From: NORP240 sp965222175
Lineage (GTDB): Bacteria; Pseudomonadota; Gammaproteobacteria; Pseudomonadales; Pseudohongiellaceae
Length of the DNA: 64,000 nt
NCBI GenBank assembly: GCA_965222175.1
Contig: OZ244938.1
Coordinates: 3,224,001-3,288,000, forward strand
Direction: 5' to 3'
The notes beneath the pieces are model-generated. The model ran no database searches, had not been told where the DNA came from, and was given only the letters and a program-made list of their open reading frames with translations. Positions 43,877-53,026 of the stretch are shown one piece after another (within the stretch, counting starts at the first letter, position 1; every line of letters begins with the position of its first letter). Made by a program: the position numbers and the translations under genes.

Positions 43877-44923
43877 ATGAGCAAATCGATAACGCTGGGC
43901 GAATTCACCATCAAGCCGGGAGAACGGCGTTCCCTGGAATTGCCGCTGCCTTCTCTCTATTCCCATACACCGGTTTCACTGCCGGTTTACGTCATTAACG
44001 GCAGACGCCCGGGCCCGGTGCTGTTTGTCTGTGCCGCGATTCACGGCGATGAAATCAATGGCGTTGAAATCATCCGTCGCCTGCTGCAGACCAAGACGGT
44101 CAATCGGCTTCGAGGTGCCCTGATCGCCGTGCCGGTAGTGAATGTTTACGGATTCATCGCCCGCTCCCGGTATCTGCCTGACCGTCGTGATCTGAATCGC
44201 TCGTTCCCCGGTTCGGACACCGGTTCAATGGCGGCCCGGCTTGCCAGCACCTTTATAGACGAGATTGTCAGCCAGAGCACTCACGGCATCGACCTGCATA
44301 CCGGCGCTATCGGACGGGAAAACCTGCCGCAGATACGCGCCAAGGTTATCGATGCACCCAAGACCGATGCAATGGCCCGGGCTTTCGGCGCACCCGTGAT
44401 CCTCAATGCCGAATTGCGGGACGGTTCGCTGAGGGAAGCCGTGGCGGACACTATACCCATGCTGCTGTATGAAGCCGGTGAAGCCCTGCGTTTTAACGAA
44501 GTGGCGATTCGTGCCGGAGTCAAGGGTATCATCCGGGTCATGCGTCACCTGGCCATGTTACCGGCGAGAAAATCGCGACAGCTGCCCGCAGAGCCTCTCA
44601 CCGCAACATCCAGCCAGTGGGTTCGAACACCCCAGAGCGGCATCATGAGGACTATCGTGCCGCTGGGAGCGCATGTCAGGAAAGGACAGACACTTGGCTG
44701 GGTGGCCGATCCCTTTGGCGAACAGGAAGTGGAAATCGTGACCCGGGTGTCTGGAATCGTCATCGGGCGCAGCAGTCTGCCACTGGTACATGAGGGCGAG
44801 GCACTGTATCACATTGCCCGTTTCTCAGAACCCAGTTCTGCCGCGGAGTCGGTGGAGGCCTTCAATGTCGAGAACGATCCCCTGGCGGACTCCAGCCCTG
44901 GCGGCGAACCGGCGATTATCTAA
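43877..44923 (+). CDS. AstE/AspA-family deacylase in rim operon
   Basis: Zinc amidohydrolase of the succinylglutamate desuccinylase/aspartoacylase family, 348 residues. The metal site is H56-G-D-E59 (AAIHGDEINGVE) and H141 (GIDLHTGA), with RDLNRSFPG between. A C-terminal β-rich part (GIMRTIVPLGAHVRKGQTLG) is the usual swivel domain. It follows rimK by 57 bases. The family hydrolyses amide bonds next to glutamate or aspartate, so removal or trimming of glutamate tails is an attractive idea, but this is inference. It could also be the missing DoeB function, although its location is 30 kb from the ectoine operon. Confidence 0.88.
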   Translation: MSKSITLGEFTIKPGERRSLELPLPSLYSHTPVSLPVYVINGRRPGPVLFVCAAIHGDEINGVEIIRRLLQTKTVNRLRGALIAVPVVNVYGFIARSRYLPDRRDLNRSFPGSDTGSMAARLASTFIDEIVSQSTHGIDLHTGAIGRENLPQIRAKVIDAPKTDAMARAFGAPVILNAELRDGSLREAVADTIPMLLYEAGEALRFNEVAIRAGVKGIIRVMRHLAMLPARKSRQLPAEPLTATSSQWVRTPQSGIMRTIVPLGAHVRKGQTLGWVADPFGEQEVEIVTRVSGIVIGRSSLPLVHEGEALYHIARFSEPSSAAESVEAFNVENDPLADSSPGGEPAII

Positions 44924-44952
44924 GAATCCCTGATTAATCAGGGAAATACTCT
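44920..44952. repeat. Palindromic repeat copy E overlapping a stop codon
   Basis: The stop of the AstE-like gene is the TAA in TAAGAATCCCTGATTAATC. The 16-bp perfect palindrome CCCTGATTAATCAGGG lies at 44928-44943, between two convergent gene ends, and may help terminate both. Confidence 0.6.
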
Positions 44953-44964
44953 GGCGCGTGACTT

Positions 44965-46500
44965 TTACGGCAGCGCACAGCTGAAACTGGACTCGTCCCT
45001 GGTGTTACCGGAACCGTCATAGACGGCGACTTCAGGGTACGCACACAGTGGCCTTGACTCTTCCGTAGGCCGTGAGTCTTCGACGAAGTGCGCGGTCAGT
45101 CTCGATGGTGCATTGCCGGTTTCAACCCAATTGTCCAGCGCTTCCAGAAACCTGACCGAATAGGGCCCCTTGCCGCCGGCGCAGTGCAGCACGCCAGGCA
45201 TCATGAACAGCCGCACGTCTTCTCTGGCGGCAGCGTCGTGCTCCAGCAGTTTTTCGTAATACTCGATGGTGCCAAGGGCACTGATGGCGGCATCAGACCA
45301 ACCCTGGTAGAGCAGCAGTTTACCTTCCTGGGCACGAAAATCGGCAAGATCGTGACTGGTGGCACTCAATGTCGGGCCCACGGTGCCGGCATCGGCCGCG
45401 TAGTCGTCCAGGTCGTAATTGTCGTAGCGGAAATCCGGATCATGCAGATACAGGTACTTCATGGTTTCCTCGGCAAAGTATGCCTGAAGGCTGGGGTAAC
45501 CTCTGCGCTGCCCTGCCTGTTGTCCCCCGGCGATCCACTGCGTCCAGCCCCCCGTGTCGGGTTCGCCACCGAATGGAAAACCGGTGAACAGCCGCTCACC
45601 GGAGCTGGTGTGAGGCCCCTGGTAAACAGTCCTGGCCGCCTCGATTTCCTGCCGCGTGAAACAGCTGTCTGTATCGACTCCGCTACATGCCGGAAGCTGA
45701 TCAAGGTCGAAGCTGCAATTGCGCGGATCGTTCAATATACCGTCTGCCAGGCCATCGTCGGCATCGCATCGGGCCAGAGCTTCGCGTTCGATTATCTCCA
45801 GTTCCCCGGCAGACAGCAGCGCCTCGCTCAGTTCGTCGGCATCCGGAAACATGGCCTGGGTATTGGCCAGGAAACCGGCAATAAGACCGGTCCAGTTATA
45901 AGCCGGCGCGCCGGCGATAATGCCATCAAAGTCACCCGGGTAGCGCTGGGATTCCATCATGGCTTCCCGGCCACCGTTGGAACAGCCATAAAAATAGCTT
46001 CGGCGCAATTGATCCCCATAAAATCCCGACACCAGGGCCTTGGCGTTTACCGCCGTCCGGTGAACAGCAAGGTGGCCGTAATTGACGATCCGTTCCAGGT
46101 TATGCATCGCCCAGCTGGCACTGCCACCCGGACCCGGCGTGTGTCCGACATCAGTGCTGACCGTGGCATAGCCTGAGACCAGAATATTCTCGCCGCCCAC
46201 CGTTGAAAATGATAATGCCTGGTTATTCAGTGTCCCGGCGAAACCGCCGTCTCCCCCCATGACCATTTTGCCATTCCAGTCCTCCGGCAGCAGCAGCCGG
46301 AACCGGATCTCCGTACCGATAGTGCCCTCGACCACGCAATGAGCCACTGGCATGGACGACTGCACGGCAGAATCGATGGACAGGTCCGGCAGGACTGGAA
46401 ACGAAGCAGGTGCACAGGCAGGTTGCGCAGCCACCGGTGACGTGATCATCAGGGTAAAGCAGGTGACTATGGTCGACACACCGCAGTTAAGGAATTTCAT
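44965..46500 (-). CDS. Tannase/feruloyl-esterase family protein
   Basis: Exported esterase of 511 residues with signal peptide 1-25 (SPVAAQ). The nucleophile elbow is GCSNGGRE with S174; the neighbouring cysteine C173 fits the disulfide that holds the triad in this family. The triad histidine is probably in MPGVLHCAGG, also next to a cysteine (CS…HC pairing). A calcium-binding-like loop CDADDGLADGIL is present. These are features of tannase/feruloyl esterases and of the PET-degrading MHETase relatives. Substrate preference cannot be read. It is convergent with the rim operon. Confidence 0.9.
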   Translation of the reverse strand: MKFLNCGVSTIVTCFTLMITSPVAAQPACAPASFPVLPDLSIDSAVQSSMPVAHCVVEGTIGTEIRFRLLLPEDWNGKMVMGGDGGFAGTLNNQALSFSTVGGENILVSGYATVSTDVGHTPGPGGSASWAMHNLERIVNYGHLAVHRTAVNAKALVSGFYGDQLRRSYFYGCSNGGREAMMESQRYPGDFDGIIAGAPAYNWTGLIAGFLANTQAMFPDADELSEALLSAGELEIIEREALARCDADDGLADGILNDPRNCSFDLDQLPACSGVDTDSCFTRQEIEAARTVYQGPHTSSGERLFTGFPFGGEPDTGGWTQWIAGGQQAGQRRGYPSLQAYFAEETMKYLYLHDPDFRYDNYDLDDYAADAGTVGPTLSATSHDLADFRAQEGKLLLYQGWSDAAISALGTIEYYEKLLEHDAAAREDVRLFMMPGVLHCAGGKGPYSVRFLEALDNWVETGNAPSRLTAHFVEDSRPTEESRPLCAYPEVAVYDGSGNTRDESSFSCALP

Positions 46501-46828
46501 ACAGCTCTCCGGGTTAGATTCTTCTGCAGCGTCATCATGACTTTCACTCCTTTTTCGAATTCAGGGACAAGCGCCATCCAACACCATCGTCGAAATCTAA
46601 CACAGCACTGGCAAATTGGAAATGCAGGCTTCTGTTGTCTGGAATTATCGCCGTTGGTAAAAATGTAAGCCGAACAGTCAGGACTCGAAACTGGACAATT
46701 GCCATGGGTAGAGATACCTTTGATTTACCACGGCAACACCAGTGGCCGGCAGTAGTCGAAATAGGCAATGGCAGGCCGACAATCCCCTGTTAACAACACG
46801 CCCTGATATATTTTAATCAGCATTCAAA
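46501..46828. other. Divergent intergenic region, no gene seen
   Basis: About 330 bases between the esterase and reductase starts. Both promoters should lie here; no repeat or clear gene was seen. Confidence 0.4.
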
Positions 46829-47365
46829 ATGAGCAATATCGTTTACATAGGCACCAGCCTGGACGGCTACATCTCAGCTGCCGACGGCAACATGGACTGG
46901 TTGACCTATGTACCCATTCCGGAGGACGACGATCTCGGATTTTCCAGGTTCATGGCAGGAATTGATGCCGTGGTCATGGGCCGGAAGACTTTTGAAACCC
47001 TGATAGGGTTTGGCACGGGATGGCACTATCAGAAACCGGGTATCGTGCTTTCATCCACCCTGGAGAAGGTACCCGCCGAATTTGCCGACCACGTACAGCT
47101 GGCCAATGGAACACCCGCCGAAATCGTTAACCTGGCCAGGCGCCAGGGCTTTGAAAAATTGTACATTGATGGCGGCAGGACTATTCAGCGTTTTCTTCAG
47201 GACGACCTGATTGATGAAATGATCATCACCGAAATACCGCTATTGCTCGGCGGTGGCGACCGACTTTTTGGCAGCCTGGAACAAAATCTCGGATTTAAAC
47301 TGGTCAATACCCAGGTCTTGCTGGGCCAGTTGCTTCGCAAGCATTACCTGCGCAAACGCGACTGA
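46829..47365 (+). CDS. RibD C-terminal / dihydrofolate-reductase-fold protein
   Basis: A 178-residue NADPH-dependent reductase of the RibD_C (YyaP/YwjB-like) group. The conserved start is IVYIGTSLDGYISAADGNMD. The cofactor part is AVVMGRKTFETLIGFG, followed by LYIDGGRTIQRFLQDDLIDE and TEIPLLLGGGDRLFG. It has no attached deaminase domain, so it is not a riboflavin biosynthesis RibD. Members are often isolated in genomes with unknown substrates. The Shine-Dalgarno is poor. Fold assignment is firm and the function unknown. Confidence 0.9.
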   Translation: MSNIVYIGTSLDGYISAADGNMDWLTYVPIPEDDDLGFSRFMAGIDAVVMGRKTFETLIGFGTGWHYQKPGIVLSSTLEKVPAEFADHVQLANGTPAEIVNLARRQGFEKLYIDGGRTIQRFLQDDLIDEMIITEIPLLLGGGDRLFGSLEQNLGFKLVNTQVLLGQLLRKHYLRKRD

Positions 47366-47603
47366 CAGGTCCAGAAATACCCTACGACCGTCAGCAATTG
47401 GCGGGCGCGGTTCAAATGGAATTCACACCGGGAGCATTGTCGTCAAAAGCTGTTGCCCCGGATTATCAGAATCACCGAATTCTGAGCGACTCATGCGATG
47501 TCCTTGAGTAGTACATGAAACGCCAGATTAAACAACTGGTGCACAGCCAGTTACTTTAAACTGGTCAGAATGTTGTCGACCTTCACAAACAGAGGATAGG
47601 ACA

Positions 47604-48083
47604 ATGACAAGTAAATTGATCAAATCGCTGCTGGCAGGACTGCTGCTGACCTTCTCGTTGACTGCGTCAGCCCAGTCCCTGGTTGGCGTCTGGGAGATGG
47701 TCGAAACAGAAACCATAGGCGGACCGGATGCAGGTGTTTACCCGGTACCGAATTACCGGCTGCTTATCTACACGGAAAGCTATTTCAGCTGGATATTCGA
47801 TCAGGCAACGGGACCCCGCCCGATGCTGCCTCCACCGGCAGAAACCTCGGATGCGGAGTTTGGCGCTGTGGCACGCTTCATGAACGTTTCCGGCGGCACC
47901 TATCAGCGAGTTGGGTCGACCATTATCTACAACAGGCTGGTGGCGGTCGCCCCCAATGCCATGGCCCCGGAGAATCAGCCTCTTATCCGGGAAATCCGCA
48001 CGCTTACGCCATTTCGCCTGGAAACCCAGGTAATAAACAATGACGGGACAACGCAGATATTACGTTATCGACGTGCCGAGTAA
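47604..48083 (+). CDS. Exported lipocalin-like protein
   Basis: A 159-residue secreted protein with signal peptide 1-23 (LTASAQS). The mature start LVGVWEMVETETIGG is the GxW motif of lipocalin-like domains, and an internal RLLIYTESYFSWIF strand pair and LIREIRTLTPFRLETQV complete a small β-barrel. AGGATAGGAC before the ATG is a good Shine-Dalgarno. It stands alone and is likely periplasmic, perhaps binding a small hydrophobic ligand. Family by pattern; ligand unknown. Confidence 0.78.
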   Translation: MTSKLIKSLLAGLLLTFSLTASAQSLVGVWEMVETETIGGPDAGVYPVPNYRLLIYTESYFSWIFDQATGPRPMLPPPAETSDAEFGAVARFMNVSGGTYQRVGSTIIYNRLVAVAPNAMAPENQPLIREIRTLTPFRLETQVINNDGTTQILRYRRAE

Positions 48084-48398
48084 GGTTACCAGTTACCGTG
48101 GTTAAACAGTACGGGCTGGCTGAGGGACACCGATTTCTCAACCAGCCCGGCTTTAGCGACACCAGGGGGAAATCCTTGATCAGCCTATGGCGGCTTCCAA
48201 TCAGACTGGATATTCAGTAAATTAGAGGCGACACGGGCATTGTACCGCTCATTCTCAGGGGATTTCTGGTCCGCTTTACTGTAAATACATACATGATTCA
48301 CATGACACATACACGGGAGCAGGACTATCAACTAGCATGATCACCATGGCCTGAAGATAAGGTCGGTCATTTCAAATCTGGACTTTGGGATAAAAACA
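48084..48398. other. Intergenic region, nothing recognised
   Basis: About 315 bases before the 60-residue frame. No repeat, hairpin with T-run or coding frame was recognised. Confidence 0.35.
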
Positions 48399-48581
48399 AT
48401 GAAAAGCAAAGACTATGTGGTTTACGTCGTTCTTACTCTTGTATTTGCCCTGCTGTTGCTGACACCCACCATCATCGACAGCGTCTTTGCGCAGGACGCG
48501 CTGCTTACCAATATTCTGGAATCATGGCTGGTTCACGGCGAAAACTTCGTGAACTCCGTGGTGTCTGCCGGATTTTACTGA
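48399..48581 (+). CDS. Possible 60-residue membrane protein
   Basis: A short frame starting MKSKDYVVYVVLTLVFALLL: a two-residue-basic head followed by one strong hydrophobic helix (residues 6-27), then an amphipathic tail (LLTNILESWLVHGENFVNSV). It could be a single-pass membrane peptide or a cleaved secreted peptide (site near SVFAQD). The upstream GGGATAAAAACA gives only a weak ribosome site. I know no family for it. The next frame (48686) is a genuine small protein. Confidence 0.4.
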   Translation: MKSKDYVVYVVLTLVFALLLLTPTIIDSVFAQDALLTNILESWLVHGENFVNSVVSAGFY

Positions 48582-48685
48582 AATCGGCTCAGCACAGCTT
48601 GTCGGTGGAGTAATCCCCTGATTACACCGTCGACTAGTCAAATACCCATGCAATCCAGACGCGATCAGGCTAAAGGGCTATTCGA

Positions 48686-48871
48686 ATGAAATCATTAAAA
48701 TGCGATTTGTGTGACCATGTTGCCGAAGGCGACACCTTTGAAGAATGGATGATGGCACTTCGCCCGCATTACAGCGAAGCCCACGCGGATGTCATGAGCG
48801 ACTCAAGCCGGGGTAAAGAGGAAATGGAGGCATGGATGAAAGAAAATCGCGCCAGGTTTGAAGCAGCTTAG
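48686..48871 (+). CDS. DUF1059-like small protein
   Basis: A 61-residue protein with CDLCDHVAEGDTFEEWM at the start (CxxC, like a half zinc knuckle), then ALRPHYSEAHADVM, which supplies His residues to complete a C2H2-type site, and a charged helical tail (GKEEMEAWMKENRARF). This layout matches the DUF1059 family of small proteins. AAGGG 8 nt before the ATG supports the start. Function unknown; stress-related expression has been suggested for relatives, which I cannot verify here. Confidence 0.75.
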   Translation: MKSLKCDLCDHVAEGDTFEEWMMALRPHYSEAHADVMSDSSRGKEEMEAWMKENRARFEAA

Positions 48872-49026
48872 CAGGACTGCTTTACCGTATTTCACTGCTG
48901 AAAATCCGCGCCGTACGCATGGAAGGTCTGGACTGGTAGGTTGCAGGAAGGACCGTCTGTCAGCAGCCTGTCAGTCCTGATGGGAATCTTCAGCCAGGAC
49001 AAGGCACTGCAAGATCAATCAACACA

Positions 49027-51045
49027 TCAGAATCCGGCCAGCACCTGCTGCTCCCCGGTAATAAGTGCATAAAAATCCGATTGCGTGCCCAGGTATTTCG
49101 AGCCTGTAATCGAAAGGTGCCCGTGGTCACGGTAAATATACTGTTGTTCCCGGTGGGCCCGACATACGCTTTCCGGACAGATCATCTCATCCAGGAAGAC
49201 TACCGGGTAGACAGCCGCCAGGTCCCGTAGCCAGCTGAACACCTGTTGTTGATCGTCAGCGCCATTTTCCAGGGGAAAATTACAGGCATCGAGGCTACGA
49301 CCGAAGTACTCGGCTCTCTTGAGGCACTGACCCGTGTTGATATCGCCATTCCTGGGTGTCGGTGAAAACACGACAGGCGTGATACCCCGCGATTCCAGGT
49401 AATCAAGCGACTCCCTGAAACCGGCATCGATCAGGTCCAGGGAGGCTGGTTGCAGTGCACCGTCCCGTCGACGAACGACGCTGTCGTCCCTGAAAAATGC
49501 GTTAAACGGTGACGACAGTACTGCGTACCTGAGCGAGGGCATGGTGTCTATGCGGTTCTTGACCTGGTCGGTGAACTCAAGACAGGATTGTATGGACTCA
49601 CCTCCCTGCTCCACTGCCAGGTCAAAAACCGGTGCGCAGGAGCTCCGGGTCATCTGCACAATACCGGCGTCGGGCTTGGAGGCCAGGATACCCTGGACCA
49701 GGTGCATGGCATAGGAATCACCCCAGACCAGTATTTCCGGCTCCTCGCTGGTCCAACACCGGGACTGGCTGGTCATATTGCCATCGCACACGGCATCCAG
49801 GCCGAAGTTGATCTGTGTCCTGGCATCGGACAGGAAGCTGTCGGGATCGACAGAACGATGCAGAAAGCCGTAGGTCCTGTCGCCGGCGATGCCAACGGCT
49901 ATAAACGCCAGCACACAGGCCAGTGCTGACTTGTACAACGTGTCCCCGGGAATTCGCACATCCTGGCGAAAAGGCCGCTCCACGAAATACCAGCTGAAGC
50001 CGGCCAGGACGAAAGTGGCTGCAATCAGTCCCAGCAGGTGAACTGTTTCCAGGTCTCCGTTTGCTGCATACCTGGCAAAGGCTAACAGCGGCTGGTGCCA
50101 CAGATAGGCGCTATAGCTTACCAGGCCTGCGCCGACCAGGATCCGCTGTGCAAGCAGTTTGCCCACCAGGGTTTCGCTACTGGCGCTCACCAGCAACAAT
50201 GCCGTGCCAACGGTTGGCAACAGTGCCATAAAGCCGGGAAACGGCGTGTTTTCGTTAAAGTAGAAAACGGCATAGCAGATCAGCCCCAGGCCAATGACAC
50301 CGGAAACCTCCCGCATCAGCCAGACAACGGGCCTTGCCTGCGTCGAGATACCGGATAACAGATTGCCCACCAGGCTGCCTGCCGGATCACGTGTCGCCGG
50401 ACGACCTGGAAGCCGGTGGCAAACCAACGCGACCAGGGCACCAAGCAACAACTCCCATGCCCGGGTCGGCAGCAGGAAGTAGTTTGCGGCAGGGGCATTG
50501 AAACTGCTCCACTGCGCGAAAAACAGGCTGGCACAACCGGTCAGCAGCAGCACTTTCAGTAAGTGACGCCGCCGCCAGCGCCACAATGTCAGCAGGACCA
50601 GGGGAAAGACGAGGTAAAACTGTTCCTCTATGGCCAGGCTCCAGGTATGCAGCAAAGGATTAAGCTCGGCATCCGTACTCCAGTAGCCGGTGTCTTTCCA
50701 GAAGATGAAATTGGCGGAAAAGAACGCCACGGCAACCAGGTTACGGGTAAACTCCCGCATATCGCCGGGCAGCAACAGCATCCAGGCCACCGGGAAAGAG
50801 ACCATCATTACCAGGAACAGGGCCGGCAGGATCCGGCGGGCTCGACGTTGGTAAAAATGCAGAAGGGAAAAGCTACCCTGTTCCAGGTCTTTGACGATAA
50901 TGCCGGTAATCAGGTAGCCACTGATAACAAAAAAAATATCAACGCCGACAAAGCCACCATTGAAACTGCTGAATCCGGCATGAAACAGAATCACCGGTAT
51001 GACGGCAAGAGCTCGAAGTCCATCTATTTCGGCGCGATATTGCAT
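49027..51045 (-). CDS. OafA/YrhL-type acyltransferase with SGNH domain
   Basis: O-acetyltransferase-type protein of 672 residues for cell-surface polysaccharide. The N-terminal acyltransferase-3 domain (residues 1 to about 370) has about ten to eleven membrane helices and the motifs YRAEIDGLRALAVIPVILFH, FFVISGYLITGII and RRARRILPALF. The C-terminal periplasmic SGNH hydrolase-like domain has VWGDSYAMHL (block I, near 447) and DHGHLSITGSKYL (block V, D-x-x-H). This two-domain layout is the classical OafA kind. It stands alone, with no glycan operon next to it; the acceptor is unknown. Confidence 0.93.
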   Translation of the reverse strand: MQYRAEIDGLRALAVIPVILFHAGFSSFNGGFVGVDIFFVISGYLITGIIVKDLEQGSFSLLHFYQRRARRILPALFLVMMVSFPVAWMLLLPGDMREFTRNLVAVAFFSANFIFWKDTGYWSTDAELNPLLHTWSLAIEEQFYLVFPLVLLTLWRWRRRHLLKVLLLTGCASLFFAQWSSFNAPAANYFLLPTRAWELLLGALVALVCHRLPGRPATRDPAGSLVGNLLSGISTQARPVVWLMREVSGVIGLGLICYAVFYFNENTPFPGFMALLPTVGTALLLVSASSETLVGKLLAQRILVGAGLVSYSAYLWHQPLLAFARYAANGDLETVHLLGLIAATFVLAGFSWYFVERPFRQDVRIPGDTLYKSALACVLAFIAVGIAGDRTYGFLHRSVDPDSFLSDARTQINFGLDAVCDGNMTSQSRCWTSEEPEILVWGDSYAMHLVQGILASKPDAGIVQMTRSSCAPVFDLAVEQGGESIQSCLEFTDQVKNRIDTMPSLRYAVLSSPFNAFFRDDSVVRRRDGALQPASLDLIDAGFRESLDYLESRGITPVVFSPTPRNGDINTGQCLKRAEYFGRSLDACNFPLENGADDQQQVFSWLRDLAAVYPVVFLDEMICPESVCRAHREQQYIYRDHGHLSITGSKYLGTQSDFYALITGEQQVLAGF

Positions 51046-51460
51046 GGTTCAGACAAGTGAGGTGAATCGTTATGGACAGGACCGTGTTTCCTATCGCCAG
51101 GTCGTCAGGCCAATCCCCTGCTGACCGGCAGACGGTGTGGCAACACCAGCCCTGTGGCCTCTCTCTGTCAGCGGAAAGCTGTTGAATTTTCCCAGAGGGG
51201 GACTGGAAAAACCATGAATTGCCCCGGATCACGGCGTGTTTCTGCGTAAAACCGGGACTGAATCACAGTTACACCGTGAGTTCGACTTGCCGGTATCTGC
51301 CGACAGCATAAGAACCGGTGTGGTTACTTAAGGAATCTCTGATTAAGGAAATTCCCTGGCTGTCCGGCGAGTTCGCTGACGAGGCGCCTTGCCGTGGCGC
51401 ACGACAGACTCCCGCAGAGCACTTTCGCAGTTAATGTGAAGTCCCTTAATGAAGGAGCCC
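51046..51460. other. Intergenic region with repeat copy F
   Basis: About 415 bases between the stop of the transporter gene (51461) and the acyltransferase start. It contains repeat copy F (51328-51346) and a related tail near 51433-51450. No gene recognised. Confidence 0.4.
51328..51346 (+). repeat. TTAAGGAACCTCTGATTAA-type repeat, copy F
   Basis: TTAAGGAATCTCTGATTAA, the best full-length match to the deduced core, followed by GGAAATTCCCTGG. Confidence 0.55.
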
Positions 51461-53017
51461 TTATAGGCTTTCGGTAGCGGAAAGGCGCCGGTTGTCACCG
51501 GCAAGTTGAGCCTGCAGGTAAGCGACGGCATCGCTGACAGACCGCCCCTCGACGTCAACGATGCGGTTGGCTTCCCGCATCATCCCGTCGTCGATGCGAT
51601 CAACCAGCCCGGTAACAACGGTCATGAATGTTTCATTGCGGGCTGCTTCGACCGAGGCGATAAACAGTCCGTCATAGGGCAGCAGGGCCTCACGGGGATC
51701 CTCGAGGAGTAACAGGTCATAGGCGGCAACGCGTCCATCGGTGGTATAGGCGGTGATAAGGTCAACCTGCCCGTCATTGACCGCTGAATACATCAGGGTT
51801 GCGTCAAAAGTAAGCTTTTCGGCGAAATCGATATTGTAGGTATCCCGCAGGGACAGCCACTCGAGGCGACCGAAAAATTCCAGGTCGGCGCCACAGCTCA
51901 GCCCCGAGGCCAGGGGGATCAGGTCTTCAATGGAGGTCACTCCCAGCTCCGCCGCCCGGTCCCGGCGCATAGCGAGGGCATAGAGGTTCTGGAATCCGGA
52001 CGGGCCGATGGCAACCATTCCCGGCTGTTGATTGACATGATCGATAACCGCACGCCGTACCTGGACCCTGCCGGGATTCACCTCCTCGCGCATCTGGTTT
52101 GCCCAGATGGTGCCGGTGTATTCCATGTAGACGTCCACGTTGCCGTTCTGTGCCGCCTGGTAAAGAACATCCGAACCAAGGCCATGGCGCTGCTCTGTAG
52201 TGAATCCCCGCTTCTCCAGTTCCGCTGCCAGCAGGCCGGTGACGATATACTGCTCGGTGAACGGTTTGCCACCGATAACAAGGTCGGGCTCGGGACGGGG
52301 CAACATTGCCATGACGGATACTGTAACCAGAATAAGCAGGCCCCCAGCTACGCCGCCTTTCACCAGGACTGGCCTGGCCCCCTGTTCTCTCCTGAGCCGG
52401 TTTTCCACCAGCCACTGCACGCCACCGATAAGCCCGTCCAGTGCCACTGCCATGAGGGCCGCCGCAATGCTGCCAACGGTAACTGCCACGAGATTACGCG
52501 TCTGAATGCCCGTGAATATGTAATTACCGAAGCTGGTAGCGCCCACCAGCGTAGAGAGCGTGGCCAGCCCAACCGTCCACACCGTGGCGGTACGAATCCC
52601 GGCGATGATCACCGGCAATGCCAGGGGCAGCCTGACCTGCACCAGGGCCTGGACCTCGGTCATGCCGATGCCCCGCGCCGCCTCGACCACATCCGCCGGC
52701 ACGGTTTCCAGGCCAGTCAGGGTATTTCTGATAATAGGCAGCATGCAATACAGGGTTAGAGCGACGAAGGCGGGGATAAATCCGATCCTGCCGCCCAACA
52801 GGGCAACGGTCAGGGCGAGAATGGCCAGGCTGGGAATGGTTTGAATAATACTGACCGTGGTCAGTAACGGCGTCCTCAACCTGGCGGATTGCTGAGCCAG
52901 GACGCCCAGGGGGACGCTGACCAGCACCCCCACCACCAGGGCGCTTACGGTAAGTACCAGGTGTCCCTGAAAGTAAGCCGGTAACAGCAGCAGTTGTTCC
53001 CGCAGATTCTCACTCAT
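51461..53017 (-). CDS. Osmoprotectant ABC transporter: fused permease and binding protein
   Basis: A 518-residue fusion of a ProW/OpuB-type permease and an OpuC/ProX-type substrate-binding domain. The permease (1 to about 200) has SIIQTIPSLAILALTVALLG, PIIRNTLTGLETVPADVVEA and the EAARGIGM coupling motif. A membrane anchor (about 225-245) leads to the binding domain (250-510), with IGGKPFTEQYIVTGLLAAEL, ALYQAAQNGxVDVYMEYTGT-type sequence and LITAYTTDGRVAAYDLLLLE. It starts 9 bases after the ATPase stop. Glycine betaine, choline, carnitine or ergothioneine are the possible cargoes; fused EgtU-type importers have the same layout. Confidence 0.93.
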   Translation of the reverse strand: MSENLREQLLLLPAYFQGHLVLTVSALVVGVLVSVPLGVLAQQSARLRTPLLTTVSIIQTIPSLAILALTVALLGGRIGFIPAFVALTLYCMLPIIRNTLTGLETVPADVVEAARGIGMTEVQALVQVRLPLALPVIIAGIRTATVWTVGLATLSTLVGATSFGNYIFTGIQTRNLVAVTVGSIAAALMAVALDGLIGGVQWLVENRLRREQGARPVLVKGGVAGGLLILVTVSVMAMLPRPEPDLVIGGKPFTEQYIVTGLLAAELEKRGFTTEQRHGLGSDVLYQAAQNGNVDVYMEYTGTIWANQMREEVNPGRVQVRRAVIDHVNQQPGMVAIGPSGFQNLYALAMRRDRAAELGVTSIEDLIPLASGLSCGADLEFFGRLEWLSLRDTYNIDFAEKLTFDATLMYSAVNDGQVDLITAYTTDGRVAAYDLLLLEDPREALLPYDGLFIASVEAARNETFMTVVTGLVDRIDDGMMREANRIVDVEGRSVSDAVAYLQAQLAGDNRRLSATESL

Positions 53018-53026
53018 GGCGACGGC

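Noticed and set aside
45088..46176. 362-codon plus-strand frame opposite the tannase-like gene
   Set aside because: No recognisable motif; the minus-strand gene has a signal peptide and nucleophile elbow.
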